A program made the position numbers and the translations under genes. Source: Clostridiales bacterium PH28_bin88 (GTDB lineage: Bacteria; Bacillota; PH28-bin88). From it: DNA of 64,000 nt. Location: NCBI GenBank assembly GCA_000987045.1, contig LAKY01000050.1:217593-281592 (forward strand). Reading direction: 5' to 3'. Each line of letters opens with the position of its first letter. The first letter of the stretch is position 1. Positions 40,917 to 49,170 of the stretch are shown here, in pieces. The notes under the pieces were generated by a model, which did no database searches, was not told where the DNA came from, and saw only the letters and a list, made by a program, of their open reading frames with translations.

Positions 40917-41906
40917 GTGCTGGAATTGCTAAACTCTCCTTATTTTTACCTGATCGCAGCTCCTGTCCTTTGGAGCGGAAACTTTATAATATCAAAAGGC
41001 GTTTTAGTCAATGAACTTCCCCCGGTAACGATTACCGCCGCTCGTTTTACTATTGCAGCCCTCGGATTATGGGTATTGATTACTGCCAGCCGCAAGCGGG
41101 GGAGCCGTGGAGTTGGCGAAAGTGAAGGCCTCGGGCTTTTGCGAAAAGACTTACCCGCTTTCATTATCCTGGCTTTGACCGGTATCTTTGGTTTCAACAC
41201 CTTTGTTTACCTTGCTTTTCGTTACACCACAGCTATCAATGCCTCCTTGGTCACTGGCATGACACCGGTACTGACCGCTCTCTTGTCCTGGATGATCCTG
41301 CGGGAAACTATGAACCTGCGCCAGGTAAGCGGGATTTGCCTGTCCCTGGGTGGAGTGGTCTGGATTATCACCCGGGGCTCTTGGGAGGTTCTGACCGCTT
41401 TGCGCTTCAACCCCGGTGATTTGATTATGCTGCTAGCGGCGCTGTCCTGGGCGATTTATTCAACCCTGGGGAAAAAGGTAATGACCAAGTATCCACCATT
41501 GACAGCTACCTACCATGCTGTATGGTTGGGACTCTTATTTTTGTGGCCGGTCGCCCTAATAGAGCTTCGTCAAAACCCAGTCACTTCGGTTTCGGTAATG
41601 GCGGTTTTGGGTGTGTTTTATGTTGGTATTGGCGCCACCATATTGGCTTACCTGGCGTGGAACAAGGGGGTAGCCATGATTGGCGCCGGTCGCTCGGGGG
41701 TATTTCAGAACTTATTGCCGGTATTTACAGCGGTGCTGGCCACCGTTTTCCTGTCCGAACCAGTAACCCTGAGCCATATAATCGGTGGGACAGCCGTTCT
41801 GCTAGGGGTTTACTTTACGTCTTATGTCAAACCGGCGTCCGGGAACTTGCAGCGCCCCCTAGAGCAGGCGCGCAGGCTAGCCACCCAACCCCCGGCCCGG
41901 CGGTAG
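40917..41906 (+). CDS. EamA/DMT family transporter
   Basis: A 329-residue protein with about ten membrane helices in two EamA repeats (residues 5-145 and 160-305). Typical strings are VLWSGNFIISKG, NASLVTGMTPVLTALLSWMI and AILGLYF-like VLLGVYFTSY at the end of repeat 2. DMT transporters export or import amino acids, nucleosides or other metabolites; the substrate is not readable. It starts at a GTG (40917) with only a modest ribosome site. Confidence 0.87.
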   Translation: MLELLNSPYFYLIAAPVLWSGNFIISKGVLVNELPPVTITAARFTIAALGLWVLITASRKRGSRGVGESEGLGLLRKDLPAFIILALTGIFGFNTFVYLAFRYTTAINASLVTGMTPVLTALLSWMILRETMNLRQVSGICLSLGGVVWIITRGSWEVLTALRFNPGDLIMLLAALSWAIYSTLGKKVMTKYPPLTATYHAVWLGLLFLWPVALIELRQNPVTSVSVMAVLGVFYVGIGATILAYLAWNKGVAMIGAGRSGVFQNLLPVFTAVLATVFLSEPVTLSHIIGGTAVLLGVYFTSYVKPASGNLQRPLEQARRLATQPPARR

Positions 41907-41924
41907 ACAGGAAGCAGAAAGGGA

Positions 41925-41938
41925 GTGATCTAGATCAA
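41925..41938. promoter_or_regulatory. Fnr-like palindrome
   Basis: GTGATCTAGATCAA matches TTGAT-N4-ATCAA at all but the first base, and its core TGATCTAGATCA is a perfect 12-base palindrome. It lies just upstream of a small uncharacterised frame. Confidence 0.4.
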
Positions 41939-41942
41939 GTTC

Positions 41943-42242
41943 TTGCCGTGGTGCATCCTGTCACGCATATTTTTTCCCGGAGGGAACCACCGCCGGGAGG
42001 AAAGTGGTGGTGAGCCTGGTTCAACGCCGGCGGGGCGTTTTCCGCTTAAAACGGAATTTGTCACGGAAATTCACGATGCAGAAGACCTGGCAGGTATTCC
42101 TGGCGGGGAAATCGTCGCCTCAAGTGATCAGGTACTACTGGATTTAGCTAAAGAACGTGGCTACCGGACGTTTGTTTTGTTCTCCATCGAAGGACATTTC
42201 ATCAAGGTTATTGGGATGGGGAGCCTTAGTGTACGTGAATAG
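41943..42242 (+). CDS. small hypothetical protein, start uncertain
   Basis: The frame is open for 99 codons, but only the last ~60 residues (TEFVTEIHDAEDLAGIPGGE onward) look protein-like. The N-terminal part is Gly/Arg-rich and may be non-coding; no ATG start exists inside. It could be the tail of a truncated gene or a real small protein beginning at an unusual codon. No family recognised. The interval 42243-42411 holds no further gene. Confidence 0.3.
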   Translation: MPWCILSRIFFPGGNHRREESGGEPGSTPAGRFPLKTEFVTEIHDAEDLAGIPGGEIVASSDQVLLDLAKERGYRTFVLFSIEGHFIKVIGMGSLSVRE

Positions 42243-42411
42243 ACGCAATCCAGGCTTTGTTTGTTCCCCCAGGCCGATTGGATTATCCAATCACAGATGG
42301 AAGACATTGTTCAGTGAGAGGGCGGTTTCCCTGTGTTACAATGGAAAGAGGCCGGGTGGAGATTCGCCACGAAAATGCACCGGGATAAAAACCGCAAAGG
42401 AGATGGAGTCT

Positions 42412-43056
42412 ATGAAGTTGAAAAAAGCCCTGTTCCTTGTGATCGCAGCTACAATATTTCTTGGTTCCGTCCCTGTACTGCCGGCTCAGGCTTCCCAGGT
42501 AACCTATACTTACAGATGGTACTACCCGTCCTGGTGGAGAGTCGTCACGGTCCAACCGGCACCCCAACCCACTACCCCCGCCGTACCGGCCCAGCCGACC
42601 CAACCCACTACTCCTACCGCACCTACCCAGCCGGCCCAACCTCCGACCAGCACCACCGCTTCATACCAGCTGAACGCCTTTGAACAAAAGGTGGTCGAAC
42701 TGGTCAACGCGGAGAGGGTAAAAAACGGGCTACAACCCCTGCAGCAGTACGGGGAGTTGTCGCGGGTAGCCAGGTTCAAATCCGAGGACATGCGGGACAA
42801 CAACTACTTCGGCCACCAGTCCCCTACGTACGGTTCGCCCTTTGACTTGATCAAGAAGTTTGGGATCACCTACCGCTACGCCGGCGAAAACCTCGCAGCG
42901 GGACAGCAGACCCCCGAGGCTGTGGTCCAGGCCTGGATGGGCAGCTCGGGCCACCGGGCCAACATCTTGAACCCCAATTATACCCACATCGGGGTAGGTT
43001 ATGCCGCAGGGGGTTCTTACCGGCACTACTGGACTCAAATGTTCATCGGCAAGTAA
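42412..43056 (+). CDS. secreted CAP-domain protein (YkwD-like)
   Basis: A 214-residue protein with a signal peptide (MKLKKALFLVIAATIFLGSV, cleaved near AQAS), a Pro/Thr/Gln-rich linker (about 45-80) and a C-terminal CAP/SCP domain: LVNAERVKNGLQPLQ, YFGHQSPTYGSPFDLIKKFG, AGENLAAG and SSGHRANILNPNYTHIGVGY. CAP proteins of this class (YkwD, SafA-associated YrvJ types) occur on cell surfaces and spores. The ATG at 42412 follows AAAGGAG. A terminator follows. Confidence 0.9.
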   Translation: MKLKKALFLVIAATIFLGSVPVLPAQASQVTYTYRWYYPSWWRVVTVQPAPQPTTPAVPAQPTQPTTPTAPTQPAQPPTSTTASYQLNAFEQKVVELVNAERVKNGLQPLQQYGELSRVARFKSEDMRDNNYFGHQSPTYGSPFDLIKKFGITYRYAGENLAAGQQTPEAVVQAWMGSSGHRANILNPNYTHIGVGYAAGGSYRHYWTQMFIGK

Positions 43057-43076
43057 TTTTTTATAAGGATCGATAA

Positions 43077-43110
43077 GCAAAGGGTGCCTGATGCTCCCTT
43101 TGCTTTTTTT
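43077..43110 (+). terminator. terminator of CAP gene
   Basis: GCAAAGGG / CCCTTTGC stem with an 11-nt loop followed by seven T residues. Confidence 0.85.
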
Positions 43111-43356
43111 AACATACAGACCGACTCGGTTTACATTTGGAGCGGGCTGAAGCTCTGAAAGACCAGGAAAAAAGCACCCGATTGGAAAAGGCCACTCCGA
43201 AATCCCTCCCTACCTCCAAGCAGTAAACCTTTATCGAAATCACATTCGCCGCAATAACTATGATTTCCTCCACCCTAGCACACCTACCCAATATCGTGGC
43301 ATATAATAGGGTACGACAAAAAATGTAGACTAATTAACCACATAGGAGGTGAAAAT

Positions 43357-44538
43357 ATGTCCATATTTGGTTTTTCACCGGAACAGCAGTATTTGAGGGA
43401 CTGTTTCGAGCAAAAAAGGCGGCTTGAGCATCTAACCAGAGAGTATAATGACCTGGTTGTCCATGCCACTAACCTACTTAATTCTAATGCGGCGGGATTG
43501 GCGCGGTTGCTCCAGTATATTGAGAGCTACCACGAGGTTCTACCCCGGCAGGATCAAGTTGTTCAAGAAGCATACCAGCGTTATCGCAAGGTAGCAGAAG
43601 AAATGCAGCAACAACTCGCTAACTACCAAAGACAGAAACACCAGCAAGCGTTTAACCACCAAGAACCACAACAAGATACCACCAACCAGGAAAAACAGCC
43701 AACCAAATACCAAGGATTGCAGCAACCAGTCGTTCAACAGGGCCCCAAGCAAGTGATAAGCTACCAGCCCCAAAAGCAGAGTAATTCACCCAGTAAAACT
43801 GCCCCTAGCCCCATACCGAACAAAGAGGAAAAGCCTGAAGTGAGCGCAGAAGAAATGCAGCAACAACTCGCTAACCACCAAAGACAGAAACACCAGCAAC
43901 CGTTTAACCACCAAGAACCACAACAAGATACCACCAACCAGGAAAAACAGCCAACCAACTGCCAAGGATTGCTGCAACCAGTCGTTCAACAGGGCCCCAA
44001 GCAAGTGATAAACTACCAGACCCAAAAGCAGAGTAATTCACCCAGCAAAATTGCCCCTAGCCCCATACCGAACAATGAGGAAAAGCCTGAAGCGAGCAAT
44101 GTACCTCCCGTAAACACATACGAACCGCCAGTCCTGGGAACCCGAGTTAGGCCGTCTAGGGTAACACTTTACCAGGGTGGTGGTGTGATTTCCCAGGTTG
44201 TACCAACACCCGAGGTCATGGTAGATACCACCCCACCAACGGCGCCAAATCCAGGTTTGTCTTGTCAACTAGAAGACGATCCAAGGCCGGTACGCCACTG
44301 GTGCCTTCCAATTCAGAGCGGAATGGCCGTGTCACAGTTGCTTACGATGGATCTTGAGCAAATCACTAACCAGGATTCCCCCTCCAAACAAATTGAGAGC
44401 CAATCACAGCTCCCGAACGAAAATAACGAATCGTTACTCACTGTTACGGAAAACGCCACATCAGAATATAGGGAAGAGTTAGCTATCCCAGATGAAAATT
44501 CGGAAGCGCCCTCCCGGGAAACTGATACAAAAGCTTAA
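43357..44538 (+). CDS. Gln-rich protein with tandem 84-residue duplication
   Basis: A 393-residue protein. The first ~80 residues are helical and charged. Residues 80-247 are two near-identical 84-residue units beginning AEEMQQQLAN and rich in Q, P, N and K. The C-terminal 145 residues are low-complexity with a VPPVNTYEPPVLGTRVRPSR segment. There is no signal peptide. Composition and lack of homology I can recall suggest a structural, perhaps coat or exosporium, protein (inference only). The ATG follows ATAGGAGGTG. A repeat copy and a terminator follow the stop. Confidence 0.7.
   Translation: MSIFGFSPEQQYLRDCFEQKRRLEHLTREYNDLVVHATNLLNSNAAGLARLLQYIESYHEVLPRQDQVVQEAYQRYRKVAEEMQQQLANYQRQKHQQAFNHQEPQQDTTNQEKQPTKYQGLQQPVVQQGPKQVISYQPQKQSNSPSKTAPSPIPNKEEKPEVSAEEMQQQLANHQRQKHQQPFNHQEPQQDTTNQEKQPTNCQGLLQPVVQQGPKQVINYQTQKQSNSPSKIAPSPIPNNEEKPEASNVPPVNTYEPPVLGTRVRPSRVTLYQGGGVISQVVPTPEVMVDTTPPTAPNPGLSCQLEDDPRPVRHWCLPIQSGMAVSQLLTMDLEQITNQDSPSKQIESQSQLPNENNESLLTVTENATSEYREELAIPDENSEAPSRETDTKA
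43594..44097 (+). repeat. tandem 252-bp direct duplication
   Basis: 43594-43845 and 43846-44097 are adjacent, in frame (84 codons each) and differ at only a few bases, so the duplication is recent. Confidence 0.9.
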
Positions 44539-44555
44539 CAAATCGATATGACAAT

Positions 44556-44651
44556 AAAGAAAACTTGGCTTCCGCCAAGCCTTCGGCGCAGGCGGAAGCC
44601 TTAGTTGCACTTATGCCATCAGAAAGTATGACTTATACTTTCTGATGGTGC
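44556..44651 (-). repeat. dispersed two-hairpin repeat element, copy 3 (best preserved)
   Basis: In the orientation of copies 1 and 2 it reads GCACCATCAGAAAGTATAAG onward. Hairpin A is CATCAGAAAGTAT / ATACTTTCTGATG with a 5-nt loop. Hairpin B is GGCTTCCGCC / GGCGGAAGCC enclosing TGCGCCGAAGGCTT. The element ends AAGTTTTCTTT. Confidence 0.8.
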
Positions 44652-44657
44652 AAGAAA

Positions 44658-44686
44658 GTGGCACCCAGCGGGTGCCACACTTTTTT
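44658..44686 (+). terminator. terminator
   Basis: GTGGCACCC / GGGTGCCAC stem with a 3-nt loop followed by ACTTTTTT. It also ends the region between two convergent genes. Confidence 0.8.
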
Positions 44687-44696
44687 ATGTTTTCAA

Positions 44697-45212
44697 TTAT
44701 TCCTCTTCGGTCTCCCCGGAAGCCCCCCACCCGTGCTCCGTCCTGCGGGTAACCCGTACCACAACCCGAATTACTACCCTCTCCAGCAGCACACGGAAGG
44801 ATTTTTTCTCAGGGATGGGTTCCCTCAGCTCGTCGATTTCTCCTTCAACTTCAGCAACCACCACTTCGCAGCGGTCTCCTGGTCTCGCCCTCCGCACATC
44901 AACAAAAAGGGAGAAGGGTATTTCTACCTCACAATGGCGTACATCCCCACATACCCTGGGAATGGTGTCGAAACAATCTTCTCTTTCAAAAGTCTTGAAG
45001 TTGATGTCCTTTACCAGGGTACCGGTTACGATTACTTTGTCTCTGATGGCGGTACAGGTAACATTGCGGAAAGTTTTTACCACTTCCTTGATCGCAAAAG
45101 CCGGTGGTTGCAGAGGAATTTCCGTGGCTACCAAAACCTGGCCCTCTCCTGTCCCCACAACTACATCCAAACACGCGGTAGACTCTACGTCATCTTTAGG
45201 TTTCGGTGTCAT
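44697..45212 (-). CDS. SPOCS-domain (DUF3794) protein
   Basis: A 171-residue protein made of one SPOCS/DUF3794 domain (VVGTGEGQVLVATEIPLQPP, FRNVTCTAIRDKVIVTGTLV, EVEIPFSLFVDVRRARPGD). The domain is shared with SipL and many clostridial spore or surface proteins; SipL binds SpoIVA during coat assembly, but this protein lacks the LysM tail of SipL. The C-terminus is acidic. The ATG follows AGAGGAGGAG at a 10-base spacing. Confidence 0.85.
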   Translation of the reverse strand: MTPKPKDDVESTACLDVVVGTGEGQVLVATEIPLQPPAFAIKEVVKTFRNVTCTAIRDKVIVTGTLVKDINFKTFEREDCFDTIPRVCGDVRHCEVEIPFSLFVDVRRARPGDRCEVVVAEVEGEIDELREPIPEKKSFRVLLERVVIRVVVRVTRRTEHGWGASGETEEE

Positions 45213-45363
45213 GATCTAATTTCTCCTCCTCTTTCGAGTGTTGTTACTGATACATAATATGGACTGTGCAGGTCATTTGACAATGTGCAGGTGATGTTTA
45301 ATAAGATTTTCAGCCAGATAGAACATTAGACCTGCGGCTTGTAGTACAGGCCTTCGCATCTTT

Positions 45364-46671
45364 TCAATATTCATGAACGGTAGTATAGGCAAGTGGGCGC
45401 CTCACCGACTCTGAAGCCACGCCTGCTTTCAAGGCATTCATCAATCCAACAGCCTCCAGGTAGTTATCTGCGATAAAAAGTTTTCCCGGAGCAAAAGGTA
45501 GTTCTTCCAGTTTGTTTTGCATGAGGTTTTTGTTTTCTCTTACAGCAATAACCGGTATCCCTTGTTCCAGGGCAGCAAGGGTCGGCAAACCAACACACCC
45601 GTCTGGAATAACCAGGCAAGAAATATCTGCAACAGTTAGTATCCCAATATGATCGTACATCAAAGAATTAATAATTCTCGGACTTTTATGAAGTCCTTTT
45701 AAGATACAATGAAGGTTCGTGATGGAAATAGATTCTGCCGATTTTCTCGGATCGACCACTCCGAGATCAAGGTCAAATTCCTCGGACGTACTCATAGGTG
45801 AGTGGGCTGAAGGGATATCATATAACATGGAAATCCCATGAGTGAGCATCGCCTCAACCCCGCCCCAAGGATTAACAATATTATTTTTGCCTTCGAAATA
45901 ATCCTCATAAAGATGGGGGGGTACTTCTATAACTGTGGCTAAGGCCACAGCATCATATTGAGACCGGTATTTCTCCAATACTTCACATAGGCGTTCAAGG
46001 TACTGAATTCGACCGACGGCTCTGCCGGAGCTTGCATAAAAAGCTTCCACCAGGACTTTCTTACTCATTTTTACAACGAGCGGGCAATCAAGCCCTAAGG
46101 CTACTCTCGCGGCGGAGGCGGAATTTACTGCTGCCTCATCAAAATAACCGTCTTCGTGTTCATCTATCACCAGCATTACCCGATTGGAATGGACTTTTTG
46201 GATACTGACAGTTCCCATCAATAAGCGTGTTATGACACTACCTTCGACGTAAAGGGCATTTTCAGGTAATTCATTAATGTCGGAGGCATTAACCACATTA
46301 GGATGCGTAATCAAATTGTCACAAGATGCAGCTAAAAGCCTGGCGACTGCTCCGCCGTCACCCGAGTGACCGCCTATTTCAGCCCCAATTCCGGTAGGTA
46401 TGAGTAACACGGCGTTAAACTGCGTAGTATTCTGATGACTTCGAACATTGTAATCAAAAATTGAATTCTTGGGCGGAGAAACCACATTATTCATATTCGA
46501 AAGGATGCCCAATTCACAATGGTAGCCTTGCCGATCAGTTTTCGTAATTACAAACCGAACGGGAATTTCTCCTGATTTCAATTTCTTTAAAACTATCCCC
46601 GATAAATATTGCAGCAAATTACTATGGTTTCGAACTAAAGGAATTACCAAATTTCTTTCACTCAGTAACAT
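45364..46671 (-). CDS. DUF3326 family protein
   Basis: A 435-residue protein with the strong family signature VLLIPTGIGAEIGGHSGDGG followed by LITHPNVVNASDINELPENA and YVEGSVITRLLMGTVSI. Proteins of this family occur in cyanobacteria, plants and some anaerobes, with no assigned reaction that I know of. The first codons overlap the last 14 bases of the upstream NspC-like gene, so the two are translationally coupled and probably work on the same metabolite (inference). Confidence 0.85.
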   Translation of the reverse strand: MLLSERNLVIPLVRNHSNLLQYLSGIVLKKLKSGEIPVRFVITKTDRQGYHCELGILSNMNNVVSPPKNSIFDYNVRSHQNTTQFNAVLLIPTGIGAEIGGHSGDGGAVARLLAASCDNLITHPNVVNASDINELPENALYVEGSVITRLLMGTVSIQKVHSNRVMLVIDEHEDGYFDEAAVNSASAARVALGLDCPLVVKMSKKVLVEAFYASSGRAVGRIQYLERLCEVLEKYRSQYDAVALATVIEVPPHLYEDYFEGKNNIVNPWGGVEAMLTHGISMLYDIPSAHSPMSTSEEFDLDLGVVDPRKSAESISITNLHCILKGLHKSPRIINSLMYDHIGILTVADISCLVIPDGCVGLPTLAALEQGIPVIAVRENKNLMQNKLEELPFAPGKLFIADNYLEAVGLMNALKAGVASESVRRPLAYTTVHEY

Positions 46672-47812
46672 TACTCTTCACCTCATACCTGGATATGTAG
46701 TCATCATAACAAAAGCGCTTTTTAAGCACTATTTTTCCTTCTACTGTATACGCATAAATAGAAGGCAGATTAATACCGTTAAACATATTCGCTTTAACCA
46801 AGGTATAAGCGCCCATACTTTCAAAAATAATTTTCTCTCCAATTGTCAATGGTTGATCGAATTTATATTCGCCAAAAATATCCCCGGCCAAGCATGAGGC
46901 GCCCGCCAAGATATACTTGTATTTCCCGTTGCGGGATGCTCGGGCAATGTCAGGCTGATACTCGTACTCAAATACTTCGGGCATGTGATTTACCGTCGTA
47001 TCAAGGATAGCGATGCTGCGATTATCACTTTTGAATAAATCAATAACGGATGACACTAGATACCCTGCATCTCCAATAATTCCCCTGCCAGGTTCAAAGA
47101 AAATATCCAAGTCATATTTTCTCTTCAAAAAGGAGACAGCCTCAGTTAAAACTTCTACATTGTCGGATTTGTCAAATAAATACCCCCCACCAAAATTAAT
47201 CCAGCTTATTTTTTTAAGAGCGTCAGGCAAATAAGCCTCAATATGCTTAACTGTTTCCAATAAATCATCAAAATCGGTTGAGTCGCAATTGGTATGAAAA
47301 AGAAAACCATTAATATGTTTGAAGGAACTAACATCGTTAAGCTCATGTAACAGCTCAGTAAGCGGAACGCCTAGTTTTGAGTGCTTACGACAAGGGTCAT
47401 ATCTGTCATCTTCAACAAAAGATAACTGCGGGTTTATTCTCAACCCCTGCTTGATCCCAGAATTCAGTCTGCTACGATGTAACTTCCACTGTGATAATGA
47501 ATTGAAACTAATATAGTCACAGAGTTCAGAAATAGTTTCTATTTCATCGGGACGTAAACCAGGTGTTGTCAGATGAATTACGTGATGATTTTTCACTACA
47601 TCTTTTGCCAGCATCGCTTCAAACAGGGAGCTTACCGAAAAACCATTAACCAATGGCGCCATAAAACGCAATACATCAGCAATTGCACAAGGTTTTAAAG
47701 GATATAAGATCTTACAGCCCTGAATCCTGCACAGATCTGTTAGTTTTCTTTTGATTTCGTTTTCATCATAAATGAATGCTGGAGTGGTAATTGAATCATC
47801 TATTAATATCAT
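46658..47812 (-). CDS. PLP-dependent carboxynorspermidine decarboxylase-like protein
   Basis: A 384-residue alanine racemase/group IV decarboxylase-fold protein of the NspC type. TPAFIYDENEIKRKL, with LYPLKPCAIADVLRF supplying the PLP-lysine, GFLFHTNCDSTDFDDLLE, WINFGGGYLFDKSD, FFEPGRGIIGDAGYLVSSV and the C-terminal GASCLAGDIFGEY are family-typical. NspC makes norspermidine or spermidine by decarboxylation. No carboxynorspermidine dehydrogenase lies nearby; instead the partner is DUF3326, so the substrate may differ. Confidence 0.85.
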   Translation of the reverse strand: MILIDDSITTPAFIYDENEIKRKLTDLCRIQGCKILYPLKPCAIADVLRFMAPLVNGFSVSSLFEAMLAKDVVKNHHVIHLTTPGLRPDEIETISELCDYISFNSLSQWKLHRSRLNSGIKQGLRINPQLSFVEDDRYDPCRKHSKLGVPLTELLHELNDVSSFKHINGFLFHTNCDSTDFDDLLETVKHIEAYLPDALKKISWINFGGGYLFDKSDNVEVLTEAVSFLKRKYDLDIFFEPGRGIIGDAGYLVSSVIDLFKSDNRSIAILDTTVNHMPEVFEYEYQPDIARASRNGKYKYILAGASCLAGDIFGEYKFDQPLTIGEKIIFESMGAYTLVKANMFNGINLPSIYAYTVEGKIVLKKRFCYDDYISRYEVKSNVTE

Positions 47813-48147
47813 TGATCACTCACCCCTTCCAGAGTTAGTGCATGTCGTGTGATTTGCTGCCATATAGTTACTATGTTGGTATATAATATACCACCATGAT
47901 AAATTTGGTTCCCTTGATAAGTCTGCAGCGAAACATTTTTTACCAAGAATCATTGGAATCATTTTCTATTAAGATCGCATATATTAACTTGAGAGCTAAA
48001 GTTCACGAAACTTATGCGGCATTGCCGTCTTTGCTTGCCAATGCTTCCCTACTTTTGGACATAATTATTCGGTAAATCGCCGTATTGTGGAAATCGTGGA
48101 AATTATGATAGAAGTTCCTGAATAACATAATCGAGAGGAATGAGGAC
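47813..48147. other. divergent promoter region with 17-base palindrome
   Basis: 335 bases between two divergent genes. TGGTATATAATATACCA at 47877-47893 is a perfect palindrome that contains a -10-like TATAAT and could be an operator. No gene is seen. Confidence 0.5.
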
Positions 48148-49140
48148 ATGATTGATCAGTCTCAACTGCTCTGGTTTGGCATGGGGATAGGATTTACGCT
48201 AATAGTTAGGTCCCTGATCTGGTTATACTGGCGATATTGGGGAGCAGGTTCGCTTCGGGATTACATATTTGAAGAAGAGGAACCGGCCGGGGACTATCGC
48301 GTAATTAAAAAAATCAAGACTCTTGTCCACAAAGTAGCCTTAGTCGAACAAGATGGGCAGTTTCATGTTTTCGCAAATGGAAGCGAGATGTTCAGTACAA
48401 CGGAAGATGAAAACAAATACGCGGAGGCGCTCGTCCATGTGCCGATGGCCGTTGCCCAAAAGCGACAGCGGATCCTGATCATTGGTGGCGGCGGGGGCAT
48501 CACTACGCGTGAAGCGCTCCTCTATCCTGAAGTGAATGAAATAACAGCCGTTGATATTGACTCCACTATCATGGATCTTGGCAAAAATTTAGAAGCCTTG
48601 GTCAAGTTCAACAAGGGGTCTTTAAACCATCCCAAAGTTCGCACGGTAATCCAGGACGGCCGGGCATTCGTGGAAAATTCCTCTGAAAAATGGGATGTAA
48701 TCATTCAGGACCTCCCGGAACCAGCCAGTGAGTGCCCGGATCTTAGTCGTCTTTTTAGTGTAGAGTTTTACAAAATATTGCAACAACACTTAGAGCCGGG
48801 AGGAGTAATAACGGTCTCTTGCCCTTATGTCTCTACAATGCCCGAATATTTTGGGGCCGTACAAGCTACGCTCGAAGCGGCCGGTTTTTATGTATTGCCC
48901 TATCATTTTGATTTTATCGTTGAGTTCGGATCCGATTGGGGATTCTGTATGGCAGCAACAAGACCCATTTCCTCAAGTGACGTACAACTCAAGCTACCAA
49001 CCCGTTACTTGAACCAAAGAAGATTGAAGGATATGTTTAGCATTCCTTATTATCTTTCTGTCGAATGGGACGAGAGATACATTCAAACAGACCAAAATAA
49101 ACTTCTGCTGAAAATTGTGGAAGAGGCCTGGGGTAAATAA
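48148..49140 (+). CDS. membrane-anchored spermidine synthase-like protein
   Basis: A 330-residue protein with one N-terminal membrane helix (about 7-28) and an aminopropyltransferase/SAM-type Rossmann domain (ILIIGGGGGITTREALLYPE, VTAVDID-like VNEITAVDIDSTIMDLG, QDLPEPASECPDLSRLFSVE). The usual GGGDGG loop is GGGGGI here, and the DxTDP gate is DLPEP, as in bacterial membrane-type spermidine synthase homologues. Aminopropyl transfer is therefore plausible, not proven. It is divergent from the NspC-like/DUF3326 pair, giving a polyamine-like context. The ATG follows GAGAGGAATGAG. Confidence 0.82.
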   Translation: MIDQSQLLWFGMGIGFTLIVRSLIWLYWRYWGAGSLRDYIFEEEEPAGDYRVIKKIKTLVHKVALVEQDGQFHVFANGSEMFSTTEDENKYAEALVHVPMAVAQKRQRILIIGGGGGITTREALLYPEVNEITAVDIDSTIMDLGKNLEALVKFNKGSLNHPKVRTVIQDGRAFVENSSEKWDVIIQDLPEPASECPDLSRLFSVEFYKILQQHLEPGGVITVSCPYVSTMPEYFGAVQATLEAAGFYVLPYHFDFIVEFGSDWGFCMAATRPISSSDVQLKLPTRYLNQRRLKDMFSIPYYLSVEWDERYIQTDQNKLLLKIVEEAWGK

Positions 49141-49142
49141 AT

Positions 49143-49168
49143 AAAAAATGCGCGACAGCGCATTTTTT
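49143..49168. terminator. bidirectional terminator
   Basis: AAAAAATGCGC / GCGCATTTTTT perfect 11-bp stem with a GACA loop between two convergent genes; the A and T runs serve both strands. Confidence 0.92.
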
Positions 49169-49170
49169 AT

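Noticed and set aside
42300..42411. Possible riboswitch in the leader of the CAP-domain gene
   Set aside because: There is a modest inverted repeat around CCGGGTG / CACCGG, but no match to any riboswitch class I know.
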